Below the pieces are notes generated by a model. It saw only the letters and a program-made list of their open reading frames with translations. It did no database searches and was not told the origin of the DNA. Of a stretch of 64,000 nucleotides of DNA, positions 8,765-17,552 are shown piece after piece. The stretch's first letter is position 1. Every line of letters begins with the position of its first letter. The stretch comes from Thalassotalea_F euphylliae (lineage in GTDB: Bacteria > Pseudomonadota > Gammaproteobacteria > Enterobacterales > Alteromonadaceae), in assembly GCF_042682785.1 (NCBI RefSeq), contig NZ_JBHUIB010000003.1, positions 868,001 through 932,000 on the forward strand. Direction: 5' to 3'. The position numbers and the translations under genes are program-made.

Positions 8765-9625
8765 ATGTGGCAAACCATAGAAGAAGCTATTTCAGAGGCA
8801 ACTCGCACCGATTTTCATATTTCGGAAAAATCTGAGGTCACCGGAGGCGATATTAATCTTGCTTATCGCATATCTAATGGACAACGCGATTACTTTGTAA
8901 AATTAAATGATAGAACCGCTTATGGCTCCATGGAACAAGAGGCTTACTCACTTTCTCAGATAAAAAATTTAGCCCCCATTTCTTGTCCTTCTCCAATAAC
9001 CACTGGTGTTACATTAGATAAAAGCTTTTTGGTGATCGAGCACTTAAATCTTTCAGATAAAGGAGATTGGTTTGAGCTTGGCAGTCATCTAGCGAAAATG
9101 CACAAACAGTGCACCCATGGGGAATATGGATGGCAACACGACAACTTTATTGGCAGAAATTTGCAACCAAATAAATGGCAAAAAAATTGGAGCATGTTCT
9201 TTTCAGAACAGCGCATTGGTTGGCAATTGCAACTGCTTCATGAAAAGTCGATAACATTTGGCGATATCGACCATATATGCCAATACGTCCATGAACAACT
9301 CGTTTCTCATCACCCGCGACCTAGTTTACTACACGGCGACCTATGGTTAGGGAATGTCGCTTTTAGTGACCAGCATGGTGTCATTTATGATCCAGCATGT
9401 TATTACGGTGATAGAGAATGTGATATCGCAATGACAGAATTATTTGGTCAGTTCCCTAGCGCCTTTTATCGAGGATACAAAGAAGTCTTTCCACTACAAA
9501 AAGGGTATGAAACGCGCAAACATATCTACAATTTTTACCATATTCTTAATCATGCCAATCTCTTTGCAGGCGTTTATATTGACCAAGCAAGAGCCTCTCT
9601 ACAGCGATTATTTTCACTACACTAA
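8765..9625 (+). CDS. Fructosamine kinase family protein (YniA-like)
   Basis: 286 aa, the family's usual length. It has the aminoglycoside-phosphotransferase fold signatures: VKLNDR with Lys46, catalytic loop HGDLWLGN (190-197, Asp192), and the metal-binding YDPACYYGDRECD with Asp209. Members phosphorylate ketosamines on glycated proteins or small molecules, allowing deglycation; the bacterial substrate is not firmly established. It lies alone on the plus strand ahead of a small zinc-ribbon gene. Confidence 0.92.
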   Translation: MWQTIEEAISEATRTDFHISEKSEVTGGDINLAYRISNGQRDYFVKLNDRTAYGSMEQEAYSLSQIKNLAPISCPSPITTGVTLDKSFLVIEHLNLSDKGDWFELGSHLAKMHKQCTHGEYGWQHDNFIGRNLQPNKWQKNWSMFFSEQRIGWQLQLLHEKSITFGDIDHICQYVHEQLVSHHPRPSLLHGDLWLGNVAFSDQHGVIYDPACYYGDRECDIAMTELFGQFPSAFYRGYKEVFPLQKGYETRKHIYNFYHILNHANLFAGVYIDQARASLQRLFSLH

Positions 9626-9725
9626 GTGTCAAACGATTGAAAATATGACACTAATTTGAAAACTAGCACTCACATGTATTTGCGCCATAATTAAAGGAGT
9701 GTGCGACACTTTCGAGAGGTGCAAT

Positions 9726-9944
9726 ATGCTCGAAGAACTTAAACAAGAACTCAAGCAAGTCCGTATCAAATGCCCACATTGTGGACACCATCTTCACGTA
9801 CTTTTAGATCCAACCGCAGGTGACCAGGATTACTATGACGAATGCCCCGCTTGCTGCAGTGACATTCATCTAAACATGCACATTGATGAAGAACATCAAA
9901 GTATCGAATTAAGTGTAGACGCGGATGATGAACAGTATTTCTAA
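9726..9944 (+). CDS. CPXCG-type zinc-ribbon protein
   Basis: 72 aa from ATG 9726, preceded by GAGAGG at about 6 nt; an in-frame GTG at 9699 exists but has no matching upstream motif in the protein. Two metal-ligand pairs are visible: CPHCG (Cys16/Cys19) and CPAC (Cys40/Cys43, plus Cys44), typical of the small cysteine-rich CPXCG family. The C-terminal half is acidic. Function is unknown. Its stop codon overlaps the stop codon of the convergent ribE gene. Confidence 0.8.
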   Translation: MLEELKQELKQVRIKCPHCGHHLHVLLDPTAGDQDYYDECPACCSDIHLNMHIDEEHQSIELSVDADDEQYF

Positions 9945-10564
9945 GCGAGCTTGAGCTTCATTCGTTCTATAGTTTCGACTATCGTCATAGTTTGCTGATC
10001 AAACTCAATATTGACATTATCCCCTATGTCCAACAGCCCTATGTTTGTTCTCTCTAACGTTTCAGGAATTAGGTGAACCGAAAACATGCTCCCCTCTACA
10101 TTTCCTATCGTCAAACTCGTGCCATTAATGCTGATAAATCCCTTTTCAACGAGATACTTATTCCAATTGCCCTGACAAATAAATGTAATTGCAACATTAT
10201 CAGCATTGTTTACAATACTGTGCGCCGACGCAATGGTATGAACATGACCAGAAACTTGATGTCCGCCAATTTCGTCACCAACCTTTAACGAACGCTCAAA
10301 ATTAACGAAATCACCCTCTTTCAACGCCCCTAAATTGGTTACGCGTAACGTTTCATCAATCACGTCAAAAGCAATACTTGCTTGATTTTCCTCAGCATCA
10401 TCTACTGAAACCACCGTTAAGCAGGTTCCGTTTATCGAGATACTCGCTCCAAGCTCAATTTGTTCCGCATTTTCGCTATTAACTTGAATCACTAAACGAC
10501 ATATTTCATTGTTAATCGTCGTCGACAGTATTTTTGCCTTTGCTTGAACGATACCTGTAAACAT
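9941..10564 (-). CDS. ribE: Riboflavin synthase, alpha subunit
   Basis: 207 aa, starting MFTGIVQAKAK. Two tandem lumazine-binding repeats are visible: the first with SISINGTCLTV and VNFERSLKVGDEIGGHQVSGHVH, the second with FISINGTSLTIGNV and NIEFDQ. It dismutates two 6,7-dimethyl-8-ribityllumazine molecules to riboflavin in the cytoplasm. It is divergent from norM, an arrangement I recall from Vibrio genomes. No FMN riboswitch is recognisable in the 100-base gap. Confidence 0.96.
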   Translation of the reverse strand: MFTGIVQAKAKILSTTINNEICRLVIQVNSENAEQIELGASISINGTCLTVVSVDDAEENQASIAFDVIDETLRVTNLGALKEGDFVNFERSLKVGDEIGGHQVSGHVHTIASAHSIVNNADNVAITFICQGNWNKYLVEKGFISINGTSLTIGNVEGSMFSVHLIPETLERTNIGLLDIGDNVNIEFDQQTMTIVETIERMKLKLA

Positions 10565-10689
10565 AACCTACACTTTACCCATATGATTTGTATCAAATTT
10601 ATTTAAACAAATGACGAATTACTGTATTAAGTGCAAGGTGAAAAAGCTATGATTGCGCTTCTGCAGTGTCGACACATGTTTCCTTAGCC

Positions 10690-12051
10690 ATGCATTTTAC
10701 GCGATTTATTTCTCAGTCAAAGAGTTTACTTAAACTAGCCTACCCAATTTTGATCGCTCAGTTGATTCAAAACTTAATGGGATTCGCTGATACCGTGATG
10801 GCGGGACGCGTCAGTGCGACAGATATGGCAGCAGTTGCCGTTGCCAGCAGCGTATGGTTACCCGCTATTTTAACTATTTCCGGTATAATGATGGCACTTG
10901 CCGCCATTGTTTCTCAATATACTGGTGCGAAAGAGTACGACAAAATTGCCAGTGCGACATACCAAACCGCATGGATTGGCGTTGTTTTAGGTGTTGCTTT
11001 AATACTTCTGAATACATTTCTGGCACCCGCTATTTACGACTCTGTCACGCTCGAACAAAACTTAAAAGACCTGATGTTTGATTACCTCGACTATATTGTT
11101 TGGGGTGGTCCTGCGTTTTGCCTGTATTTTGTTCTGCGCAATTACTCCGAAGGCATGTCGCATACTCGGCCTACGATGATTATTAGCATCATTGGATTGA
11201 TTATTAATATACCTGCTAATTACGTCTTTATTTATGGCGAATTTGGCATGCCAGCCCTTGGTGGCGCCGGATGTGGTTTAGCAACGGCAATTGTGTATTG
11301 GGTAATGTTTATCAGTATGCTGCTGTACACCTACTTCTCTAAACACCTTAAAAAAGCCCACCTTTTTGATAAGTTTTTCTGGCCCAATTGGCATGAAATT
11401 AAAGGAATTTTAATAGTCGGTGTGCCTATAGCCTTCTCGCTTTTGTTTGAAGTCAGTCTCTTTGCTGTTGTTGCGATAATTCTTGCGCCATTTGGTGCTG
11501 AGGTTGTCGCGAGCCACCAAATAGCCATTAACTTTTCTGGGTTAGTTTTTATGGTACCGCTAAGTTTAGCCATGGCTGTTACCATCAAAGTCGGCTTCGC
11601 TGTAGGAAACAAGGAATATCAACAAGCAAAAGACCTTTGTTTCTATTCGGTCATGTTAGGACTCGTAATAGCAGTAGTAACGGCTACCGGTACTATTATT
11701 TTTAATTCGGAAATAGCATCAATTTATACAACAGAAACCAAAGTTATCGAACTTGCCGCTAGCTTGATGTTTTTGGCGGCTATGTTCCAATTCTCCGATG
11801 CGATACAAGTTATATCTGCAGGAGCCTTGAGAGGTTATAAAGATACAACGGCTATCCTCATTATCACATTCTTTGCTTATTGGATTGTCGGCCTTAGTAT
11901 TGGGTTAGTGCTGGGCTTAACTGACTGGATAATTGAGCCTATTGGCCCCTATGGATTCTGGATTGGTTTTATTTCGGGGTTAACAGCAGCAGCTATTATG
12001 CTTGCGATTCGTTTAAAGGTGATTCAAACAAGAATAGAGAGCAATGGTTAA
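10690..12051 (+). CDS. norM: MATE family multidrug/Na+ antiporter, NorM type
   Basis: 453 aa from ATG 10690 (MHFTRFISQSKSLLKLAYPI); an in-frame GTG at 10666 would add eight residues and neither start has a strong ribosome binding site. Twelve hydrophobic segments in two bundles. Motifs of Vibrio NorM are present: GFADTVMAGRVSATDMAAV, SHTRPTMIISIIGLIINIP, GGAGCGLATAIVYWVMF, QVISAGALRGYKDTTAI. It exports cationic drugs and dyes using a sodium gradient in the inner membrane. It is divergent from ribE. Confidence 0.94.
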   Translation: MHFTRFISQSKSLLKLAYPILIAQLIQNLMGFADTVMAGRVSATDMAAVAVASSVWLPAILTISGIMMALAAIVSQYTGAKEYDKIASATYQTAWIGVVLGVALILLNTFLAPAIYDSVTLEQNLKDLMFDYLDYIVWGGPAFCLYFVLRNYSEGMSHTRPTMIISIIGLIINIPANYVFIYGEFGMPALGGAGCGLATAIVYWVMFISMLLYTYFSKHLKKAHLFDKFFWPNWHEIKGILIVGVPIAFSLLFEVSLFAVVAIILAPFGAEVVASHQIAINFSGLVFMVPLSLAMAVTIKVGFAVGNKEYQQAKDLCFYSVMLGLVIAVVTATGTIIFNSEIASIYTTETKVIELAASLMFLAAMFQFSDAIQVISAGALRGYKDTTAILIITFFAYWIVGLSIGLVLGLTDWIIEPIGPYGFWIGFISGLTAAAIMLAIRLKVIQTRIESNG

Positions 12052-12062
12052 CACTGCTCTCT
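12036..12062. terminator. Hairpin between convergent norM and ompA-like gene
   Basis: AGAGAGCA (12036-12043) / TGCTCTCT (12055-12062) with an 11-base loop, overlapping the norM stop codon. T-runs on either side are short, so this is a probable rather than a strong terminator. Confidence 0.5.
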
Positions 12063-12076
12063 TCTTAAGAAAGTAA

Positions 12077-13153
12077 TTATTTTTCTACAACCACTTTTTC
12101 AGTGACTTCAACACGCGCCATAATGCGGCGGTTTTCACTGTGTGCTTCGGCGCTATTCTCTGAATTTAATAAACGCTCTTCACCATAACCAACAGCATTC
12201 AAACGACTTGCTTCAATGCCATAGTTATTGACTAGCATGTCAACGATGGCTTGAGCGCGTTTAAGTGAAAGCTTCTTGTTGTAGTCAGCATTACCAACAG
12301 CTGAAGAGTGACCTTCTATGGTCAAGTTCGCTTGCTGGTAGGCATTTAAGAAGTTAGCAGCTTTCTCTATTTCGTCTGTATATTCATTTTTAACTTCAGC
12401 ACTGTTGTTATCGAAGTTTACTAACAAACGCATTGATTTCACTTCATCACTAAACAATGTACAGCCTAAACTATCAACCATATGATTCTCAGGTGTATTT
12501 GGGCAGCTATCTTTGCTGTCCATCACACCGTCATTATCTGAGTCTTTGTCAACATTTGCGACTAACGCTGGTTCTGTTGTTACCACAGGCTCTTTCGCTA
12601 CAGTACGTTTCTTATTTTCACCGAAGAAGTACATTAAACCAATTGATGCTGTCCAATCTTTGTGATGGTCTTCAAATTGGTAGTGGCCTTTACCCTCGAT
12701 GTAAGCAGCGAAGCGTGTGCTGAAATAATGGCGGATACCAATACCTACGTTTGCTGACACTTCTTTATCTTCAAGGTCGATGTCTTTGAAACCACCAACA
12801 TAGTAAAACTGTTGTTTATTTGGAAAATGCAATAAATCTAACGCGACAGATGAACCGTCCTGCTCGCCAAATAAACTACTGTCAGCATCTACAGACAAAT
12901 CCGTATATTGGATTCGAATTTCGTTCATTTCAGAAAAGCGATAACCTAATTCAACGCCTAGTCCATCACCATCATCTAGTGTTGAGGCGGCATTATCTAA
13001 GATTTTGTAGCGGTCATCATCAGCATTAAAGTAGCTGTAGTGCACACCACCGTATGCCTGACCAACGAGCTGAGACGCGTCCGGTTGTTCACCCGCTACA
13101 GTGTGTGCAGAAAGTGAAGCTAGCGCCAAGAGTGAGAGTGTTTTATTTTTCAT
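12077..13153 (-). CDS. OmpA family outer membrane protein with TSP type-3 repeat
   Basis: 358 aa. Signal peptide 1-20 (LSLLALASLSAHTVAG), then an N-terminal beta-barrel (~25-180; alternating strands, GVELGYRFSEMNEIRIQYTD), a calcium-binding type-3 repeat DSDNDGVMDSKDSCPNTP, and a C-terminal OmpA peptidoglycan-binding domain (~235-355) with GHSSAVGNADYNKKLSLKRA and NRRIMARVEV. It anchors the outer membrane to peptidoglycan and may act as a small porin. RBS AAAGGG before ATG. Monocistronic. Confidence 0.93.
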   Translation of the reverse strand: MKNKTLSLLALASLSAHTVAGEQPDASQLVGQAYGGVHYSYFNADDDRYKILDNAASTLDDGDGLGVELGYRFSEMNEIRIQYTDLSVDADSSLFGEQDGSSVALDLLHFPNKQQFYYVGGFKDIDLEDKEVSANVGIGIRHYFSTRFAAYIEGKGHYQFEDHHKDWTASIGLMYFFGENKKRTVAKEPVVTTEPALVANVDKDSDNDGVMDSKDSCPNTPENHMVDSLGCTLFSDEVKSMRLLVNFDNNSAEVKNEYTDEIEKAANFLNAYQQANLTIEGHSSAVGNADYNKKLSLKRAQAIVDMLVNNYGIEASRLNAVGYGEERLLNSENSAEAHSENRRIMARVEVTEKVVVEK

Positions 13154-13379
13154 GGCATTCCCTTTTAAATTATTGTTAAAGCTATTATAACAAAATGAGT
13201 TACAAACGATTTACAATTTATTCATTAATTTAAAATAAAGTGATTGTTACCATAAAACCAGCATTTTGATTGCAATTTGAACGAACAAACATCAATTGTC
13301 ATATTTTGCGTGAAAACTACTTGCAACATTAATTCAGCACCGATAACATAGCGCTCCGTTGCTTAAGCAACATCCCTTT

Positions 13380-13456
13380 GGGAGCGTAGCTCAGTTGGTT
13401 AGAGCGCATCCTTGACATGGATGAGGTCGCTGGTTCGACTCCAGTCGCACCCACCA
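13380..13456 (+). tRNA. tRNA-Val (anticodon GAC)
   Basis: 77 nt including the encoded CCA. D-arm GCTC/GAGC, anticodon stem CATCC/GGATG around loop TTGACAT (anticodon GAC), variable loop AGGTC, T-arm GCTGG-TTCGACT-CCAGT, acceptor GGGAGCG / CGCACCC. The acceptor stem pairs at six of seven positions, with an A4-A69 mismatch. A terminator follows directly. Confidence 0.96.
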
Positions 13457-13463
13457 AATTCTA

Positions 13464-13490
13464 AAAAGCCGCATTAAATGCGGCTTTTTT
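13464..13490 (+). terminator. Intrinsic terminator after tRNA-Val
   Basis: GCCGCAT (13468-13474), loop TAA, ATGCGGC (13478-13484), followed by TTTTTT. Preceded by A-run, so it can also stop the convergent cobA transcript. Confidence 0.88.
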
Positions 13491-13509
13491 CGTTTATATC
13501 CCTCGAACA

Positions 13510-14403
13510 CTAGCTGGCAGCGTATTGCTTTCCTTCAATCAAAGTTAAGTCCACATTCTCGCGGTAGTTCACCACATCCCCAACAATAATCAATGCCGGA
13601 CCAACGAAGTCATTTAGCATACTAGAAGGCTCTATCGTACCTAAGGTTGAACACACGACTTTTTGTTCTGTACTTGTACCTTGATCAATAACCGCCATTG
13701 GCATTGACGGCTCCATTCCATTCTGAGTTAGTTTTTCTGCGATTAATGCAACTCTGCTTAACCCCATGTAAAACACTACAGTTCCCTGCTCTTTGGCTAA
13801 TTGCTGCCAGTTACACTGCTCATTTTCGTCTTTTAAGTGAGCGGTAACAAATTTTACTGATTGAGCACAGTCTCTATGCGTCAAAGGTATACCAGAATAT
13901 GCGGCGCAACCGCTCGCTGCAGTTATCCCTGGCACAATCTGAAAAGGCACGTTGTTTTTCTGTAGCGTTGCTGTTTCCTCAGCTAGCCTTGCGAAAATAC
14001 TCGGATCACCACCTTTTAAGCGGACAACTCGTTTGTTTTTCTGAGCCTCTGCTAACAGCAACGCATTAATATCCGGCTGCTTCATCGAATGTTTGCCACA
14101 TTTTTTGCCGACAAAAATACGTTCTACATGCGCGGGAATGAGCGTGTTGATTTCAGGGTTTACCAGCCAATCAATAAGTACAACATCTGCCTGTTGCAAT
14201 GCCTTTACTGCTTTCAGTGTCAAAAGTTCAATATCCCCGGCTCCGGCACCGACGAATACAACTTCACCGCGTTTATTTTCATCTTGAAGTGGTTTTTTTG
14301 GTTTAAACAAACGATTTAAGAAGCTGCCACTCCACAGCTGTTCACGCTGCTTTGCTTCCAACCCATTTGATTTGATGCGTTTAAAAGATAATACCGACAA
14401 CAT
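13510..14403 (-). CDS. cobA: Uroporphyrinogen-III C-methyltransferase (SUMT) for siroheme
   Basis: 297 aa, with a ~45-residue N-terminal extension before the methyltransferase core (VVFVGAGAGDIELLTLKAVKALQQADVVLID; VRLKGGDPSIFARLAEE; IPLTHRDCAQSVKFVTAH). It adds two methyl groups from SAM to uroporphyrinogen III to make precorrin-2, the precursor of siroheme. Siroheme is the cofactor of NirB upstream in the same operon (12 bases after nasA), so the gene supplies the reductase with cofactor. There is no CysG-type dehydrogenase/chelatase domain, so another enzyme must finish siroheme. Confidence 0.93.
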   Translation of the reverse strand: MLSVLSFKRIKSNGLEAKQREQLWSGSFLNRLFKPKKPLQDENKRGEVVFVGAGAGDIELLTLKAVKALQQADVVLIDWLVNPEINTLIPAHVERIFVGKKCGKHSMKQPDINALLLAEAQKNKRVVRLKGGDPSIFARLAEETATLQKNNVPFQIVPGITAASGCAAYSGIPLTHRDCAQSVKFVTAHLKDENEQCNWQQLAKEQGTVVFYMGLSRVALIAEKLTQNGMEPSMPMAVIDQGTSTEQKVVCSTLGTIEPSSMLNDFVGPALIIVGDVVNYRENVDLTLIEGKQYAAS

Positions 14404-14415
14404 ACTGGCTCCTTT

Positions 14416-17190
14416 CTACGCCGTTGCAACTTCTGTCACGGGAATTTGTTCACCGTGTAGATGCTTGTTAATAAGACTTTGAAGTTCAGGTTTGCACGAG
14501 CCACAATTAGTGCCGCATTTTAATTGTTTACCCAACTTCGTTACGCTATCACTACCTGCTTCTAAAGCTTGTTGTATTTCATACTCACTAACATTAAAAC
14601 AGGTACAAACATTACGACTGTTTAGTCCTGGCGAAGGTGGACTACCTGACAGCAACGTTTGTATCTCGGCAAATGGCAGTGTTGCCTTATTAAAAAACTC
14701 ACTTGTCCAAAGGGGTTCAGCGAACGCTTCATTACGTTGAAAAACTGCACATATTAGTTTGCCATTAGCCAAACAAATATGCTGTTCACCTCCTCGTACG
14801 GAAGCACTTATCCATTCTCCCTGAAACGCTTTGTGCCTCTTAATTGATAGAATATCAAAAGTAGCTTCGCGGTTAGCAAACTGATAATGATTAAAGGCTT
14901 CTTTCTTGCCAAATACTGCGTAATCACTATCTGACATCATACTTTGGGGCAGAGATGCAGACGCAAGTACGTCTATATACTGAGAAAATTCCGCTTTATC
15001 GAGCTTAACCCCAGTGTGCTTTGCTTCTGGCTGACCACTTAATGGGTCTACTTTCCTTTGATATAAGTTAGTTACAACGGCGTTAGAGGCAAACTGAGCA
15101 TTCCAGTGAATAGGCATAAAACATTGCCCCTGAGTCACAGAGTCACTCACTAATACAGGTACTGTAATCTGTCCAGTTGCGTTCGTTACATGAGCAATAT
15201 CTTCGTTTTGTAAACCAAGCTTTTTGGCGTCAAACGTATTTACTGACAAATATGGCTTTGCCAAATGCTGATTCAATTTTCCCGCATTACCCGTTCTTGT
15301 CATGGTGTGCCAGTGATCTCGGAACCTACCACTGTTTAATACCAGTGGATATTCATCACTAATTTGTTGTACAGGCAATTTAGGCGTTATAGGGAACAGG
15401 CGCGCTTTAGATGATTTTGTAGCAAAACGACTATCGCCAAACAGTCGCTTTGTACCAGTAGGATTAGCAGTGTTTATAGGCCACTGGATCGGTGCCAAGT
15501 TTTGATACTCGCGATCACTTAAGTCAACGATTCCAGACAAATCTAGAAAACGGTTGGTCTCACCACTATTTTCAAAAGCAGTTAATGCTGTAAATTCATT
15601 AAATACATCGGAAGGTTTGCGGTAGTCAAACCCGTCAAAGCCCATAGCAGTCGCCACTTCAGAGACAATTTCCCAGTCGTGTTTTGCTTGTCCGCTTGGT
15701 TCTATGGACGGACGTTGCCTTGAAATGCAACGTTCAGAGTTAGTTACCGTACCGTCTTTTTCAAGCCAAGGTGTAGCGGGCAACTTGACATCAGCAAAGG
15801 CTAACGTATCGTTTTTCGCTACGCAGTCAGAGACAACGACCAGTTCACATTTCTCTAGCGCCTTTTTGATTAGCGCATTATCAGGCAAACTCACTGCTGG
15901 GTTCGTTGCCATGATCCAGACGGCTTTTATTTTGCCTTCTGCCATCTGCTCGAACATATCCATCGCTTTTGCACCTGGTTTCTCGCAAATCGTTGGTGAC
16001 TGCCAGAAGCGCTGCACTAAATCACGGTGCTTATCATTTTCAATATCAAGATGAGCAGCCAATTGGTTAGCAAGTCCACCTACTTCGCGCCCGCCCATAG
16101 CATTGGGTTGACCAGTGATAGAAAACGGGCCTGAACCTGCTTTGCCAACTTTACCAGATGCCAAGTGCGCATTAATAATACTGTGGCACTTATCAACGCC
16201 TGACGTAGACTGGTTAATGCCCATAGAATACATCGTGATAACGCGTTCCGATTTTGCAAAACTCTGGTAGTACGCAGTAATTTCTTCTACGGATAACCCG
16301 CAAAAGTTCGCTACTTTCTCCAACGTCCAGTTTTTTGCTTCTGCCAACGCTTCTTCAAAGCCTTCACAGTGCTGATCAATGAATGCGTCATCAATATGGT
16401 TTGTTTTGTCTAAGTATTGCAATAGCCCGTTAAACAATGCTGCGTCACTGCCGGGCTTAATCGCTAAATGTAAATCAGCGCCTTCAGCAGTAGCCGTTTT
16501 ACGGGGGTCAATAACAATGATTTTGAAATCTGGATTTATTTGGCGTGCGCGCTCAATTCGTTGAAATAACACTGGATGCGTCCACGCGGCGTTTGAACCA
16601 ACGAGCACAAGTAAATCAGTTAACTCTAGATCTTCATAGTTACATGGAACGAGATCTTCGCCGAATGCGCGTTTATATGCAGATACCGCTGATGACATAC
16701 ATAATCGCGAGTTAGTATCTATGTTCGCGCTGCCGATATAGCCTTTCATCAGCTTATTGGCGACATAGTAGTCTTCCGTTAGCAACTGACCAGAGACATA
16801 GAAGCCAACCGCATCAGGACCATACTCTGTAATAATATGATTGAGTTTTTCTGCAACATGAAATGTTGCTTTTGGCCAAGAAACACGTTCACCGCCAATT
16901 TCTGGGTACAGTAACCTGCCTTCAGCCTCAACTGTATCCAGTAAATGCGAACCTTTAACGCACAAGCGGCCAAAATTCGCTGGATGTTGAGGTGAAGGTG
17001 ACAGCGATACTGCTTCACCTTTTTCTACTTTTATATCAACGCCGCACCCTACACCACAGTATGCACATGTTGACTGTACTATTCTGTCTTGGTGTTGGGT
17101 ACTTAACGCGCTAGCAACGGACGCCGCCAAAGCACCATTTTTTGTACGATTTGGCGTGTCCATGTGCTCGAAAGTTATGCTTTCTGCCAT
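14416..17190 (-). CDS. nasA: Assimilatory nitrate reductase, catalytic subunit
   Basis: 924 aa. Cytoplasmic molybdopterin (bis-MGD) enzyme reducing nitrate to nitrite. An N-terminal [4Fe-4S] site is seen as Cys42, Cys45, Cys49 and Cys77 (CAYCGVGC ... RLCVKG). The molybdopterin oxidoreductase core runs to ~560, a dinucleotide-binding domain follows (FRDHWHTMTRTG), and the C-terminus has a BFD-like [2Fe-2S] domain (VCTCFNVSE ... CGTNCGSCK, ~860-910) typical of the NAD(P)H-linked Klebsiella-type NasA. Third gene of nirB-nirD-nasA-cobA, 18 bases after nirD. Confidence 0.96.
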   Translation of the reverse strand: MAESITFEHMDTPNRTKNGALAASVASALSTQHQDRIVQSTCAYCGVGCGVDIKVEKGEAVSLSPSPQHPANFGRLCVKGSHLLDTVEAEGRLLYPEIGGERVSWPKATFHVAEKLNHIITEYGPDAVGFYVSGQLLTEDYYVANKLMKGYIGSANIDTNSRLCMSSAVSAYKRAFGEDLVPCNYEDLELTDLLVLVGSNAAWTHPVLFQRIERARQINPDFKIIVIDPRKTATAEGADLHLAIKPGSDAALFNGLLQYLDKTNHIDDAFIDQHCEGFEEALAEAKNWTLEKVANFCGLSVEEITAYYQSFAKSERVITMYSMGINQSTSGVDKCHSIINAHLASGKVGKAGSGPFSITGQPNAMGGREVGGLANQLAAHLDIENDKHRDLVQRFWQSPTICEKPGAKAMDMFEQMAEGKIKAVWIMATNPAVSLPDNALIKKALEKCELVVVSDCVAKNDTLAFADVKLPATPWLEKDGTVTNSERCISRQRPSIEPSGQAKHDWEIVSEVATAMGFDGFDYRKPSDVFNEFTALTAFENSGETNRFLDLSGIVDLSDREYQNLAPIQWPINTANPTGTKRLFGDSRFATKSSKARLFPITPKLPVQQISDEYPLVLNSGRFRDHWHTMTRTGNAGKLNQHLAKPYLSVNTFDAKKLGLQNEDIAHVTNATGQITVPVLVSDSVTQGQCFMPIHWNAQFASNAVVTNLYQRKVDPLSGQPEAKHTGVKLDKAEFSQYIDVLASASLPQSMMSDSDYAVFGKKEAFNHYQFANREATFDILSIKRHKAFQGEWISASVRGGEQHICLANGKLICAVFQRNEAFAEPLWTSEFFNKATLPFAEIQTLLSGSPPSPGLNSRNVCTCFNVSEYEIQQALEAGSDSVTKLGKQLKCGTNCGSCKPELQSLINKHLHGEQIPVTEVATA

Positions 17191-17208
17191 GACACGACCC
17201 GCCCTTGC

Positions 17209-17550
17209 TTAAATTAAAACCTGCACTGCTTGTTCTTCAATGCGCACTGGGTATGCCCCTACTTGCGCTTCTTCCTGCAAGCAAGTACCCGACTTGAGCG
17301 AGAACTGCTGTTTGTATAAAGGTGATGCGACAACAGGCTCACCTTGATTACAACCAACAATCCCGCGGTAAAGCACATTCGCTTTACCAATTGGGTCGAA
17401 ATTATCAATAGCAAAAACCTGCTCAGGCGTTGAAGGAATATTGAAAATAGCAATTTGTTTGTTTAAATCTTCAATTAACGCACATACACCCGCGTTCAAC
17501 ACTAAGTCATCACTGTTACAGATGGTTCTCCAAGATTTTTGTTCAGCCAT
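17209..17550 (-). CDS. nirD: Nitrite reductase (NADH) small subunit
   Basis: 113 aa, a Rieske-like fold protein without the Cys/His iron ligands, as expected for NirD. Recognisable blocks: FAIDNFDPIGKANVLYRGIV and VVASPLYKQQFSLKSGTCL. It supports NirB in reducing nitrite to ammonium in the cytoplasm. It lies 2 bases after nirB and is translated from the same mRNA. Confidence 0.95.
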   Translation of the reverse strand: MAEQKSWRTICNSDDLVLNAGVCALIEDLNKQIAIFNIPSTPEQVFAIDNFDPIGKANVLYRGIVGCNQGEPVVASPLYKQQFSLKSGTCLQEEAQVGAYPVRIEEQAVQVLI

Positions 17551-17552
17551 GA

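Noticed and set aside
10565..10689. FMN riboswitch upstream of ribE
   Set aside because: The gap is only ~100-125 bases and I see none of the conserved RFN-element blocks.
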